This document shows positions 11,601 through 22,119 of a stretch of 64,000 bases of DNA, one piece after another (position 1 is the stretch's first letter; every line of letters begins with the position of its first letter). The translations under genes and the position numbers were made by a program. The DNA comes from Bagarius yarrelli (lineage: Eukaryota; Chordata; Actinopteri; Siluriformes; Sisoridae). The notes below the pieces were generated by a model. It saw only the letters and a list, made by a program, of their open reading frames with translations. It made no database searches and was not told where the DNA came from. The stretch covers positions 6,001,763 through 6,065,762 of the forward strand of contig VCAZ01000008.1 of assembly GCA_005784505.1 (NCBI GenBank), read 5' to 3'.

Positions 11601-13454
11601 CTTCTCTCCCAATGGACACCAGCTTAAGCTCAGACTCCTCCAGTGCCACAGACAGCGGAGAAGAAGAAATCGCAGGCACTGGGACGAGGTCAGGTCACGA
11701 AGCTGAAGGCATCATGGACAACACGCAAGATGTTTGGAACCATCAGAACAACATGGCTACAGTAAACCGCCAGCACCCAAATTTACACTACACTCCTCAG
11801 GATCCACCACAGGATAATTCTCTTAGCCGCTGCCCTGTTAGAGTGAGCGACAGTGCCTCCGGTGGACAGTGCCAGGTCCAGCTACCGGCTAATGCCGATT
11901 CGAGTCACGCATGTTCTGCCTCGGTTATTGGCCATTCGCTCCAGACGTACAGCTCCAGTGGAACCCAAGCCAACGCTTGCTACACCGGACCAGCATGGAG
12001 TGGAGGGAACCGGATGCATCTGGTGAGTGCATTTAACTGCCTAAAGAAATGTAGCAACAGCAGACCATTAGTTAAAATATATAACTTGATTTTGGGACTA
12101 TATTTAAGGTTCCTTCGATACCATATGGCTCATTATATTCTGAAACGTCGGCTGCTTTCTGTACCAGGTGTGTCCCATGAACACTTCTCCATATGTGGAC
12201 CCACGAAAATCAGGCCACACTATCTGGGAGGAGTTTTCCACCAGCTTCACTCCAGCTGTTAAGGAGGTGGTGGAGTTTGCCAAACGCATCCCCGGATTTA
12301 AGGAGCTGTCACAACACGACCAGATCAGTCTGCTTAAAGCCGGTACCTTTGAGGTATGTGCCTCTAAAACATTTACTTACAGTTATCATGTTTTAAACTA
12401 GAATTAAAAAGAAGTGCAGTGTGTGTGTGTGTGTGTTTGTGTGTATATTTGTATGTGTGTGTGTGTATATATATGTCTGTTTTTGTGTCTACATGTATGT
12501 TTTTGTGTGTATGCATGCATGCGTGTGTGTATGCTTGTATGTGTACATGTATGTATGTATTTGTTTGCATAAGAGTGTGTGTATGTATACGTACGCACAC
12601 ACACACACACCACACTTATGCGTATGTGTACATGTATGTATTTGTTTGTATGTGTATAGACACGTCTGTGTTTGTTTCTGAATGTATGGGTTTTTTCGTG
12701 TGTGTGTATGTCTGTGTAAGTAAGTTTGTGTCTTATGTGGTAAAGTGGTGGCTCATGATTAAGGTGTTGGACTACCAACCCAAAGATTGTCGGTTTGATT
12801 CCCAGCTCTTCCAAGCTACCACTGTTGGGCCCCTGAGCAAGGCCCTTAACCCCTTATTGCTCAGTTGTATAAAAGAGATAAATGTTAGTCGCTCTGGATA
12901 AGGGCGTCTGCCAAATGCTGTAGATGTCATGAATACTAACATGCTGTTTTGAATTCCCGCCGCAGGTGTTGGTGGTTCGTTTTGTGTCGTTGTTTGAGGT
13001 GAAGGAACGCACTGTGACCTTTCTGAGTGGGCAGAGGTTTAGTGTGGAGACTCTGTGTTCTATGGGAGCCGGTGACCTCCTCAACTCTATGCTGGATTTC
13101 AGTGAGAAGCTGCGAGGTCTGAACCTCAGTGAGGAGGAGATGAGCCTCTTCACTGCCGTCGTCCTGGTCTCTGCAGGTACAGCCTAATCCAGTTCCTCAC
13201 TAACAATCCAACAGACCGATAAACCCATACACACATCTATACACACAAACGTACATTTATTCTGGAAAGAAAATGGCTGTATGAGGATCAGTTACAGAAT
13301 CATTTTAATAATATATATTTATTATTCTAGATCAAAAATAAAATAAGAAGTTACCTTTCAGTAGGATATTTTTTTATTTTAAGGCTTATAGTTAAAGCAC
13401 TTGGTAAACATTACACTTACATTTACAGCATTTGGCAGACGACCTATATTATAT

Positions 13455-13547
<93 letters not shown>

Positions 13548-14493
13548 TATATTATATATATATATATTTATATTATATATATTGATTTATATATTTTATA
13601 TATTTTATATTTATACATTTATCTCTTTTATACAACTGAGCATTTAGGGGTTAAGGATCTTGCTTAGGGGCCCAACAGTGGCAACTTGGTAGTGCTGGGA
13701 ATCAAACCCCAATCTTTCAATTACCACTGAGCTACCAACTCAATATAAGTGGTAGGGCAGACACACAAGCAGACACTTACTCCTTTGGACAATTTAGAAT
13801 CGCTAATCAACCTAACATACAAGTTTTGTGGAAGGAAACCGAAGTTAATCCACAGAAGCACAGGGAGAACATGCAAAGTCCACACAGAAACACCTTTGCC
13901 CGGGAATCGAACCCGGGCCTTCTTGCTGTGAGGGCACAGTGCTAAACACTAAGCCACCGTGCTTTCAAGTATTTATTCAGTATTTAGTTTTTGTTTAGGG
14001 TTTTTAACAGTAGACCTCGTCTTAAAGCAGCTTCACACAGAATGCAGTAACAGTGGAAAAAAAGTTTGTTCTAATGAACAAGCCAGTGGCGACTGTTTCA
14101 CTGTAAGTGTTGGACTGCTGATCAGAAGATCATGGGTTTAATCCCCAGGACAACCAAGCTGAATTTGCCGGGCCCTGAGCACGGCCCTTAACTGCTTACT
14201 TGGATAATATGAAAGGGCATCGGCCAAATGCATTGAATGTAAACAGAAGCTATGTTTGGAATACATACCCTAACCAGCTTTCTGTGTTTCCTGCAGATCG
14301 TTCCGGCCTGGAAAACGCCAAGTCAGTGGAAGCTCTACAGGAGTCGCTAATCCGCGCCTTGCGTAGCCTCATCACGCAGAGTCACCCGAACGAGAGCGCC
14401 ATCTTTACCAAGCTGCTTCTCAAATTGCCTGAACTGCGCTCGCTCAACAACATGCACTCTGAGCAGCTCCTGGCTTTCAAGGTCCAACCGTGA
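5469..14493 (+). CDS. nr1d2: Nuclear receptor NR1D2 (Rev-erb beta), complete coding region in 8 exons
   Basis: Heme-binding nuclear receptor that represses transcription from RORE sites by recruiting NCoR/HDAC3; it belongs to the circadian clock and lipid metabolism. Exons join in phase: 5469-5487, 7407-7634, 8334-8422, 9545-9689, 11376-12022, 12168-12353, 12966-13176, 14297-14493. Together they make 1722 bases, 573 residues (human NR1D2 is 579). The N-terminus reads MESTKAGGVIAYISSSS. The DNA-binding domain is residues 91-157, with zinc ligands C91/C94/C108/C111 and C128/C134/C144/C147. The hinge (161-376) is Ser/Pro/Gln-rich. The ligand-binding domain runs 377-573 and ends NNMHSEQLLAFKVQP with no AF-2 helix, as the family requires. 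Cys378 and His562 align with the human heme ligands Cys384 and His568. The C-terminus FKVQP resembles NR1D2 (FKVHP), not NR1D1, and rpl15/thrb linkage agrees. Whether this is the 'a' or 'b' teleost copy cannot be told here. Confidence 0.95.
5831..5950. promoter_or_regulatory. nr1d2: Clock-type motif cluster in nr1d2 intron 1
   Basis: Within 120 bases there are an inverted CCAAT box (ATTGG 5833-5837), a CRE-like TGACGTAG (5851-5858), a C/EBP or D-box-like ATTGCATAAT (5861-5870), a canonical E-box CACGTG (5909-5914), and on the minus strand GAAGTAGGTCA (5940-5950), a ten-of-eleven RORE. The surrounding 5640-5950 is richer in CpG than its flanks. This looks like an internal promoter or enhancer. 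CLOCK:BMAL1 and ROR/REV-ERB control of nr1d genes is established; use of these particular sites is inferred. Confidence 0.5.
5981..6725. repeat. Compound (CT)n polypyrimidine tract in nr1d2 intron 1
   Basis: About 740 bases are almost entirely C and T on the + strand. At least five long (CT)n runs are separated by variants of ctgtatctcttttttattca and cattcatt. The higher-order unit suggests repeated slippage or duplication of one starting block. Confidence 0.95.
6867..6872. promoter_or_regulatory. nr1d2: Second canonical E-box CACGTG in nr1d2 intron 1
   Basis: CACGTG in the context ttttgCACGTGcgtt, about 950 bases downstream of the first. Palindromic, so without orientation. Candidate bHLH-PAS (CLOCK:BMAL1) or MYC/USF site. 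Confidence 0.35.
7407..7634 (+). CDS. nr1d2: nr1d2 exon 2 (N-terminal domain)
   Basis: Acceptor ctccaccag at 7398-7406. Reads GGVIAYISSSSASSSPESCH, then a Ser/Thr/Gln-rich stretch to GIA with donor A|GTGAGT. Encodes about residues 7-82 of the N-terminal regulatory domain, which is rich in Ser and is the usual phosphorylation region of the family. Confidence 0.93.
8334..8422 (+). CDS. nr1d2: nr1d2 exon 3 (first zinc finger)
   Basis: Acceptor ttgcttttgcag. Reads KISGLVLLCKVCGDVASGFH and on to ACEGCK, with donor AAG|GTGAGA. Carries the four cysteines of zinc finger 1 and the P-box start. 89 bases, ending in phase 0. Confidence 0.97.
8670..9160. repeat. TCTG/TATC tetranucleotide arrays flanking a family C repeat, nr1d2 intron 3
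   Basis: Two interrupted arrays of tctg/tatc (8670-8765 and 9040-9160) bracket a copy of the family C interspersed repeat (8850-9030; cccagatgaggatgggttcc ... ttgtgaaaagcgctatgcaa). Confidence 0.8.
9545..9689 (+). CDS. nr1d2: nr1d2 exon 4 (second zinc finger)
   Basis: Acceptor tgctttccaccag. Reads GFFRRSIQQNIQYKKCLKNE and on to RCQQCRFKKCLLVGMSRD, with donor G|GTAAGC. Completes the DNA-binding domain and starts the C-terminal extension that reads the A/T flank of RORE sites. Confidence 0.97.
11376..12022 (+). CDS. nr1d2: nr1d2 exon 5 (hinge and start of LBD)
   Basis: Acceptor gtgttctccag. Begins AVRFGRIPKREKQRMLLEMQ, the conserved C-terminal extension. It continues through a Ser/Pro/Gln/Asn-rich hinge without recognised domains and ends GGNRMHL at donor CTG|GTGAGT. 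647 bases. The hinge diverges strongly from the human protein, as expected for this region. Confidence 0.95.
12168..12353 (+). CDS. nr1d2: nr1d2 exon 6 (LBD, heme Cys)
   Basis: Follows a very short 145-base intron. Reads VCPMNTSPYVDPRKSG and on to IWEEFSTSFTPAVKEVVEFA, ending KAGTFE at donor GAG|GTATGT. The Cys in VCP matches the proximal heme ligand of human REV-ERB beta. Confidence 0.96.
12415..12725. repeat. TG-rich compound microsatellite, nr1d2 intron 6
   Basis: About 300 bases of alternating purine-pyrimidine sequence, mostly gtgt with tatg and catg interruptions. Z-DNA prone by composition. No coding signal. Confidence 0.9.
12741..12930 (+). repeat. SINE family A, full-length, just upstream of nr1d2 exon 7
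   Basis: Head gtggtggctcatgattaagg, middle gggcccctgagcaaggccct, tail ggataagggcgtctgccaaa. It ends only about 36 bases before the exon 7 start at 12966. Confidence 0.9.
12966..13176 (+). CDS. nr1d2: nr1d2 exon 7 (LBD core)
   Basis: Acceptor gaattcccgccgcag. Reads VLVVRFVSLFEVKERTVTFL and on to MGAGDLLNSMLDFSEKL, SLFTAVVLVSA, with donor G|GTACAG. The acceptor has a weak pyrimidine tract and sits close to a SINE. Confidence 0.96.
13416..13740 (-). repeat. SINE family A split by a (TA)n expansion, nr1d2 intron 7
   Basis: The tail acatttacagcatttggcag (13418-13440) and the body (13615-13740, acaactgagcatttagggg ... taccactgagctaccaac) are separated by about 165 bases of (TA)n with minor ta-rich variants. 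The microsatellite apparently grew inside the element, where the tail normally reads cttatccagag. Confidence 0.8.
13785..13963 (-). repeat. SINE family B, head half, nr1d2 intron 7
   Basis: Reverse orientation: gaaggaaaccgaag, agcacagggagaacatgcaa, cccgggaatcgaacccgggc, ctaaacactaagccaccgtg. The last part is the tRNA-like B and A box region. Confidence 0.8.
14095..14244 (+). repeat. SINE family A, degenerate, upstream of nr1d2 exon 8
   Basis: gtgttggactgctgatcaga, gccgggccctgagcacggcc and the tail gggcatcggccaaatgcatt match family A with many substitutions. It ends about 50 bases before exon 8. Confidence 0.7.
14297..14493 (+). CDS. nr1d2: nr1d2 exon 8 (end of LBD, stop)
   Basis: Acceptor gtgtttcctgcag. 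Completes DRSGLENAKSVEALQESLIR and ends NNMHSEQLLAFKVQP with TGA at 14491-14493. The His in MHSE matches the distal heme ligand. No helix 12 follows, consistent with a dedicated repressor. Confidence 0.97.
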
Positions 14494-15350
14494 ACAGCAG
14501 AACATCTGTAACACCTCATGCAACTTTTTCAGCACCAGAACGTTCAGAATTATTTCCACCTGACAAGCAGGAGGCTTGATGTTAAGGTGGAAGGGGGCGA
14601 AGTGCTGAACTCTGCGTACTGTAACTGTGTAAGGTGGGAATGCAGGAACTCTTGAGTCTTGTGGAAGAGAGATTGTGTGTGTGTGTATATATATGTATAT
14701 ATAATGTATGTATATGTATATGCACACACGCACACATGCATACACTCTGTTTTATTATTATAGACTTTTACTTTAGACATCATACTGTTTAATTGTCTGT
14801 GCAATACCTACGTTTACTGTCTCTTTTTTAGGCTTTTGTTTATTTTCAGCTGCTGTGTCTCATGGTAGATGCTGGTAGCATAGAAGAAACTAAGTAGTTG
14901 GTGCCTAACACAAACCTACAGAATATATAAATTATTTATTGTATGCCAACGACGAGATCATTCCATACATCCTCTGTTACGCTAAACACAAGTTAAGAAA
15001 AGCTCTAATACCAGAGATTCGATGAGTTAAGCATGGATAAAGCTGCTAAATAAACCAACAATGCAGTGTTGGAGTTTTAACCTACAGATATTAGTATTTT
15101 TTTTTTTTAGCCGAGTGTTTCTAGCTAAGTAAAATGACATTTATTGTTAGTTTTAGCGTTACACTGCAGCTGTGTTTGTTTCGGATTATCGTCAGGATTC
15201 TATTTTGGTAAAATTGAAATGAAAACACTCTGGTAGTGTTTATGTTACAGCGATTTAGAAGCTAACTTGATTTGTTAGTAGCCTGCATGCCAATTATTCA
15301 TGGGACCCAAATGAAAGTGGTGACTGGTGGTGACCCTGATGACTGACACG

Positions 15351-15443
<93 letters not shown>

Positions 15444-16660
15444 GAGAGCAAGATTTATTATTGCTAAGAATAGATATTTGTCTCTTGTGTCTGATTTAGA
15501 CTTTCGTCCTGGCTGATGTCTTCGTACTCATTTTAGTAGCGACTTTTTGTAGTTTTTAGTCAGAGGATAAAGCAGAGCTGAAACGGGGAAGGGAAAGGGA
15601 ACAGAAGGGCTTTAGGCCGGAATCGAACCCTGCTCGTCTGGAGCACAATAGCACCATGTTTGTGTCTGCTACATAAAGGTGTTTTTCAGTTTAATAGATT
15701 GGTGACAATTTAAAGGGACAAAACCTCTGCCTCAAAATGCTACTGGCACATAAAGGAAAAGGTTTTTTAGACTGATCACCTCAATGCTCTAATAAAACGT
15801 CTTTCTTGCAGCATGACTCCGATCCTATCCAGGTGAAGCACTGAATGGTTTAAAAAGAATAACAATCTTTAAAATAACAAAAAAAACCAATTAAACCTAA
15901 TTTAATATCTATATTACTTTTGTCAAGCTTCTCTGGTAGATTTTACAGGTCCAGCACAAAGGCACTTTATGTTTTTTTGCTTTTTTCCCCCCTTTAATTT
16001 GTAACCGATCTTTATTCCAGTTTTGTTATCTTGCTATCTTATTTTTTTTGTATGTTTAGTACAAAAATCTTTTAGTACTGTAGCATTTTTTTTTTTGGGC
16101 ATCAATAATAAGTTTTCAGTAAAACAAGCAAATGTATCACAAGACGGGCCAGGAAGAACTTTGTTGCAATCACAGAAGACAAACAAGCCCCTTGACTTGT
16201 TTCTGTGTTTCATATTACTGGCTTGTGCTTCTGTTTATAAGGTATACGACCGTGTCGGCTGAAAATATTTTAAACCTTTTTTGTTTTGTGGGGTTTTTTT
16301 GGGATGTCACACTTACCTCATAACGATTGTAGTGTTGTTGACACTATTTGTTGGTATTTGCAGTGCAGAGAATTAGTTTTTTTGTTTTTTTGATCAGATT
16401 GTGATTAGATTGTGTCCTGAGGTAGTAACTGCATTAAAGCTTCCTCTCAGTATCCATCTTGAACATCTGTCAGCACTGGATTTCCAACATCTGGTCTGTA
16501 CTTTTTTTTTTGTGTGTGAAAATGTTGAAAATCTTACCTAGATTTATATGTGTATAAATATAAATATATGCCTATACATACAAATAATATATATTACGTA
16601 TAAAATTAAATAAAAAAACTATAAATATTTACTTCTTTCTCTGATTTATTTATTTAGTTT
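14494..16660 (+). other. nr1d2: Probable nr1d2 3' UTR
   Basis: About 2.1 kb free of SINEs, in contrast to its surroundings, with AATAAA at 15049-15054, 15791-15796 and about 16610. It holds a (TA)n run at 15354-15438 and several T-rich and AT-rich stretches. Which signal is used cannot be told from sequence alone. Confidence 0.5.
15354..15438. repeat. (TA)n microsatellite
   Basis: Nearly pure alternating TA of about 85 bases with a single gata interruption, inside the probable nr1d2 3' UTR. Confidence 0.95.
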
Positions 16661-16977
16661 ATTCCCTAATTTCTGCTCTTCATCATTTGGGGTCCATCTG
16701 TACAATTATGATAACCCACTTTCTGAAATTCCCAGCAGGACCAACAAGCTTAGTGGGATCCCTGCTGTAAGTCCTAGTTTTTTCCACACATGCTAATACT
16801 GCACATGGGTTCTGAAAGAATCGGAGTGTCAAGCATAATATTAGCCACACTACTCCAATTCTCAGGGAATTTAGCATTATGGTGAATTCACAGCTTAAAC
16901 AAATAAGCAGACCGAATAGAATAATCCAATACAGTGAAAAAAATACTAAAATACAGCAGTGAATAAAACTAATTAAG

Positions 16978-17238
16978 GGAAGTGGTTAAGGTGTTGGACT
17001 ACTAATTGAAAGATCGAGGTTCAATTCCAAGAACCACCAAGTTACCACTGTTGGGCCCCTGAACAAAGCCCTTAACCCCCACTTCCTCAATTGTATAAAA
17101 GAGATAAATGTAAATCAATCTGGTGTTGAACCGCTGTCTAAAAGATCAGGCTTCATTTCTCATCACCACCGAGTTGCCACCACTGGGCAATGTCAATCTG
17201 GATAAGGGCCGTCTGCCAAATGCCGTAGATGTAAATGG
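16978..17238 (+). repeat. SINE family A, one copy plus a second partial copy in tandem
   Basis: 16978-17120 is a near-complete copy (gtggttaaggtgttggacta ... taaaagagataaatgtaaat). A second partial copy follows directly (gttgaaccgctgtctaaaag ... ctggataagggccgtctgcc). Confidence 0.8.
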
Positions 17239-18290
17239 ATCTGGTAGATTTATTTATATTAAAAACAGGACTAACAAAATGTTTTTTTTAGCATTGTTAC
17301 TTCACAATTCTAATTAAGGAGTTAAATATTGGGCCAGTGATAACTTTTTTTAACAGTACACTTGTGATGATTTTGCCATCAGAATAAAGACGTCATACAA
17401 GTATCATATAAGTAAAAAATGTTCATTTAAAAACGAGTCAGGAATTTTGACTCAAGACTCGAGAGTCAGTGTTCTCTGTTTAAAAAACCTTGCACGGTAT
17501 TGAAGTGGTTAAATAAACTACAGTATATAGTAATCAGACTTAAATATGTCAAATTAGGTTGGGTTTTAATTAACAATATATTTGATTTTATATTTTTCGG
17601 AAAAGATTAAAAAAAAAAAAAAAAACTGCTTGTGCACTAAATAATTCTAACAAATTAGTACCATCACCGCTCCCATTGTACTCGCACTTGTCAGCTGAAC
17701 TGAAATTCACCGGTCAAATCACACTGAGTGATTTTATTTAGTATATTTTCACTATTTTAATAAAAGATTAATAATAATTCGTGCACCAGGTATAACAGAT
17801 TTGGTACGTGCTGGAATAAATAGGTAAAAAAATCTTTCATAGGTAAATGAAAGTTATTATTGCTAGTCTGACCTAGAAAATGCCGCAGGACTGGTTGCAG
17901 AAGGGTAAAAAAATGGCTTCAACAGCTGAACGAGTTGCTAAGGACGCAGAACTGATTGCTGTTTGGTTTGTCCGCTGATTGCTGAACTGTTTCTTTGTTT
18001 AGTTGTAATTTAAAGTCATGTGCTGGATTAATTGGTGAAATCTTAACGCAGCACTGACGGCTGGATTGAATAATCCAGGATCACATTCTACTTGGCAAAA
18101 TCACAGATAGGATTGTATTGTTTTTAATTTGTTTTATTGTATAAACATAGATTGGATCCGTTTTTGGTCTTTCTATGAGACCTCCATTTCTACATTTATC
18201 TACGGTTTTTCCGAATGACTCCTATTCAACATGCATGGGTCACATTTATGTTGCATAATTTACAGCATTTTATTCCTGACGCGCTATGGA

Positions 18291-18633
18291 GTAGGCAGCA
18301 CAGTGTCTTAGTAATTAGCACTGCTGCCTCACACAGCAAGAAGGTCCTGGGTTCGATTCCCGGGCAGGGGTCTTTCTGTGTGGAATTTGCATGGTGTGCT
18401 TGTGTGGGTTTACTCTGGGTTCTTCGGTTTCCTCCCCCAGTCCAAAAACATGTATGTTAGGTTGATTGGTGATTCTAAATTGCCCATACGAGTGAGTGTG
18501 TCCCTGTGATGGACTGGCGATCTGTCCAGGGTGTCCCCCTCCTGCCTTTCGCCCTTTTAAAGATGTCTGGGATAACTCCAGCAGATCCCTGTGAACCCGA
18601 GTTAGGGAATAAGCGGGTATAGAGGATGAATCC
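18291..18633 (+). repeat. SINE family B, full-length
   Basis: tRNA-like head (ttagcactgctgcctcacac, gggttcgattcccgggcagg), a body with gtttcctcccccagtccaaa and ttgattggtgattctaaatt, then ccctgtgatggactggcgat and a tail ending agcgggtatagaggatgaat. Reference copy for the fragments elsewhere in the window. Confidence 0.9.
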
Positions 18634-18644
18634 ATGGTTTCAGG

Positions 18645-18828
18645 GTGGCTCATGGTTAAGGTGTTGTGCTACCAACCTAAAGATTGTGGGTTCGATTCCC
18701 AGCTCCACCAAGTCACAACTGTTGGGCCCCTGAGTAAGGGACTCTAACCCCCGAATGCTCAGTTGTATTAAAGAGATAAATGTAAGTCGCTGTGGATAAG
18801 GGTGTCTGCCAAATGCTGTAAATGTAAA
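18645..18828 (+). repeat. SINE family A, full-length
   Basis: gtggctcatggttaaggtgt, gtgggttcgattcccagctc, gttgggcccctgagtaaggg, tggataagggtgtctgccaa. It sits in tandem directly after the family B copy. Confidence 0.9.
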
Positions 18829-19782
18829 TAAAAAAAAACTGTAGATATAAAAAAACATCTTGAGAAAAACTATAGATATAAAAAAACATCCTAAAACCTG
18901 TATGGTTTAGTTTGTATGTTTAACTATTTCTTTGCAGCAATGTAAGATAAGTTGTAAGGCTGGATCATTGATCTTTTGTGAAAGCTCCCAGAGAGGTTTT
19001 AGCATAAAGCTATCGGAGAACAATGAGAAATGAGTCAGAATCACAGAACAGCAGGATTTCTGGATGGGAGAGTTCACTAAAGTCATTCAGTGACGATACG
19101 TTCTGTCCTAAATCAGTTTGGTTGTTTCTATTGCAACATTCACATTTTTAAACTTCATTGACCACCAATGCTAAAGTTGCCATGCTGAACCAATAAAAAT
19201 TGGTAAATAACTTTTTGTGTTTGTATAAAACTTGCTCGCTCAAGCCTGGAATAAAGCGTTTTTGATTTGGAAGAACATTGTTCTGATCATTTGTGTAGAA
19301 GTGTCCACATTGGAAATGTTTTGTAATCAGATAAAGATGTTGTGCACCATGATGTCAGTCTGGCACTACAGATTTCTTATTGACCATTCGTGCATTAACT
19401 GTGTGTAAATCTTGAATATGGTTTGAATTAGAGTAGATTTGATTGTTATTGTTTATGTTCCCGATCATCATGTCTATGTGCACCACATATGAATTTAGTT
19501 ATGGGCTGGCTGTTGGCCTCAGCTAGGGTCCTCTAATAGAGCCCATAAAATTGGATCATGGATTCCAAATGAACCCAATTTTTTGTCAGACATGTGGGCC
19601 ATTAACTCTCCCTCAGCGCTACATAATCCCATTTATATTATTATAATGAAGTGAGTTATTCTGTGTCCTCCGTGGGATATTTTGCTATGCATAGTGTGAT
19701 ATACAGTATGATTTGAGGCGTACAAAAAAGTACACAAAATAGGGTAAGTCAGTTTCAGTTTCAATTCTGGGCTATTATACAT

Positions 19783-20036
19783 CCATCCATCCCTCCATCC
19801 ATTCATCCATCCATCCATCCATCCACCCACCCACCTATCTAACCATCCATCCATCCATCCATCCATCCATCCATCCATCCATCCATCCATCCATCCATCC
19901 ATCCATCCATCCATCCATCCATCCATCCATCCATCCATCCATCCATCCATCCACCTACCTATCCATCCATCAACCCACCTATCTATCTATCCATCCATCC
20001 ATCATCCATCCATCCATCCATCCATCCATCCATCCA
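19783..20036. repeat. (ATCC)n tetranucleotide array
   Basis: About 250 bases of catc/ccat units with sporadic ccac and ctat variants. The longest pure block is near 19844-19950. Confidence 0.95.
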
Positions 20037-20639
20037 CATATCATTACTTTTTACTGTAAATGCCACTTTAAATAGGATTACCAGGTAAAAAGTCTTCCTA
20101 CACTACGTGTTTCTATGACCATGTGGCAGAGAAGAAAGTGCTAGATAGTATCTCCTAATGCTTACTGGATTGTTTTTAAATCTTTTGACTATAATTGTTG
20201 ATCACAATAACGTAAAGAACCATCCAATGAAATTAGAGAATAGAAATACTATTTGTAATCTAAGGGCAACACTGTGCAGCAGAGGGTTAAAGAGTTTAAA
20301 GAGACTTTAGTGTGTCTGAAAACTGCATAGGAAACACTACATTACAGAATTATTCAATTGTCATATGTAGCCATAAGAGGGCAGCAGTGTATAAACTGTC
20401 AGATGTGAGAAATGAGGTCAGGCATGCAGTAAGATACAATAAAAAATAATAAAAAAGACCCCAGAATCCAATAAAAACTAATAAAAATTTAATTGGTCGG
20501 TAAAAACCTTTGATTGGTCGGTAAAAACTTTGTAGGTGATTTTCCCCATATATAAACACAGACTTATGATATAAAATTGCACAAAAATGAGATCATATTT
20601 GTATGTTGTTTTTCTACGGATCCTTATTCTTATTCCTGT

Positions 20640-20790
20640 TTTTCAACCAAATGAGAATGGGTTCTCCCTTGACTCTGGTTCCTCTCAAGGTTTCTTCCTA
20701 TTCCGTCTCAGGAAGTTTTGCCTTGCCACCATCGCCCCCGGCTTGCTCATCAGGGACAATCAGGGATTGATTTCTGCCACCTGAAGACAT
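20640..20790 (+). repeat. Interspersed repeat family C
   Basis: aaatgagaatgggttctccc, ggttcctctcaaggtttctt, ttgccttgccaccatcgccc, ggcttgctcatcagggacaa. The same order of motifs occurs near 8850, 26835, 40300 and 53020. The class is not determined from sequence. Confidence 0.7.
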
Positions 20791-21389
20791 TGGGATGCTA
20801 AATTGCCACAGGATTTTTGAAATGTTGAAAGACTATATCGAATTATAGTGAGAAATGATCAAACTTCAGCAGATTGTTTAACGTATGATCAAAATTATAT
20901 ATATATATATCAAATGAGTGGAGCTCAAATTCAATAATGTAATGTTTTCCAAGAATTGAATATGATAATATCTCATAAAACAATGGGTGATAATATATAT
21001 GTGATTGTGGATTTATAATGGAATTAAATGATTACATGTGACCGAAACACTATAAATGTGTTAGCCGAAACGAACACAACAGGAGGGTTAACAACATTTA
21101 GAGCATAGAAATGGATACGTCAAATATCTAACCTAAGGTTTTCCACTAGATGGAGTCAGAGGATAACTAATCTACTAAGCCTTTTTTCTACTTTGTCTGC
21201 AATAGCTAGCTAGATTAAGAAACATAAACATAATATAGGTTAATATGTCATGTACTGGTAATATGATCCCAATCGTCAATGGCATTACCATGGGGATTTC
21301 ATAAGATATCAAAAGATAGCACTTTTACACTTTTTACATTCGGAGAACAACTCATTCTGAAGAGGTTCTTTGGCTAATTGAAAACTAAA

Positions 21390-21630
21390 AACTGTTATAC
21401 ATGTTCCTGCTGTGCGCCATTATTCCGATGCCATCAGGGTGGCGTTTGCTCGGAAGGCTTGTACCTGTTATCGCTGCTTGCTTGATCTCAGGTGCACTGT
21501 CATGCTTGGAGCATATTTTGGGTCACTTAGTTTCAGTAAGGTGGAATTGTACTGTTACAACACGTTGGATTACAACTGTGTGCTTCCACAGTTGTGGCAA
21601 CAGTTTGGGGAAGAACTATAAATTCAAGAT
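21390..21630 (+). mobile_element. Tc1-like transposase remnant
   Basis: The order ttgtactgttacaacacgtt, tgtgcttccacagttgtggc, aacagtttggggaagaacta matches the C-terminal coding part of fish Tc1-like elements as I remember them. The frame is broken and the ends are lost. It is related to the copy at 29885-30275. Confidence 0.55.
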
Positions 21631-21874
21631 TTAAGATTTAAAAGATTCAAGATGCAAAAAGCTTTATTAATCCCAGGGGGAAATTGCTGATATCTTATTA
21701 AAATAGGGTTAATAGTAAGATGTCTTCAAACTTTTAGCCATTTATACATCTACATTAATGTATTTTAAAGATGAATATGTGTCTGTTATTTAAAATAAAA
21801 TGCATTTAAATTTTTTGATAAAAGTTTGCTTGCCTCCAAATAGCAACTTCTTGGGGAGTCTGCTAATTATTTAC

Positions 21875-22050
21875 TTTTACAGCATTTGGCAGACGTCCTT
21901 ATCCAGAGCGACTTACATTCATCTCTCTTATACAATTAAGCAACTAAGGGCCTTGTTCAGGGGTCCAGCAGTGGTAACTAGGTAGTGCTGGGAATAGAAC
22001 CCCTATCTTCCAATTAGCAGTCCAACACCTAAACCACTGCACTACCACTA
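21875..22050 (-). repeat. SINE family A, near full-length
   Basis: Reverse orientation: tttacagcatttggcagacg, ccagagcgacttacattcat, ending ctaaaccactgcactaccac. It lies just beyond the probable thrb 3' end. Confidence 0.88.
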
Positions 22051-22119
22051 TCAATGTCAGGGATACGACTGATGAAAAAGTCAGCCCGGTCTATAGAAAC
22101 ACAGCACAGCTTAAAAGGA

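Larger units (their letters stand above)
18840..21385. other. Intergenic stretch between nr1d2 and thrb
   Basis: No exon or gene was recognised. It contains an AATAAA (19250-19255) followed by T/GT-rich sequence, an (ATCC)n array, and a family C repeat (20640-20790). Confidence 0.6.

Noticed and set aside
19633..19950. Open frame of repeated MDGW residues on the minus strand
   Set aside because: Translation of the (ATCC)n tetranucleotide array.
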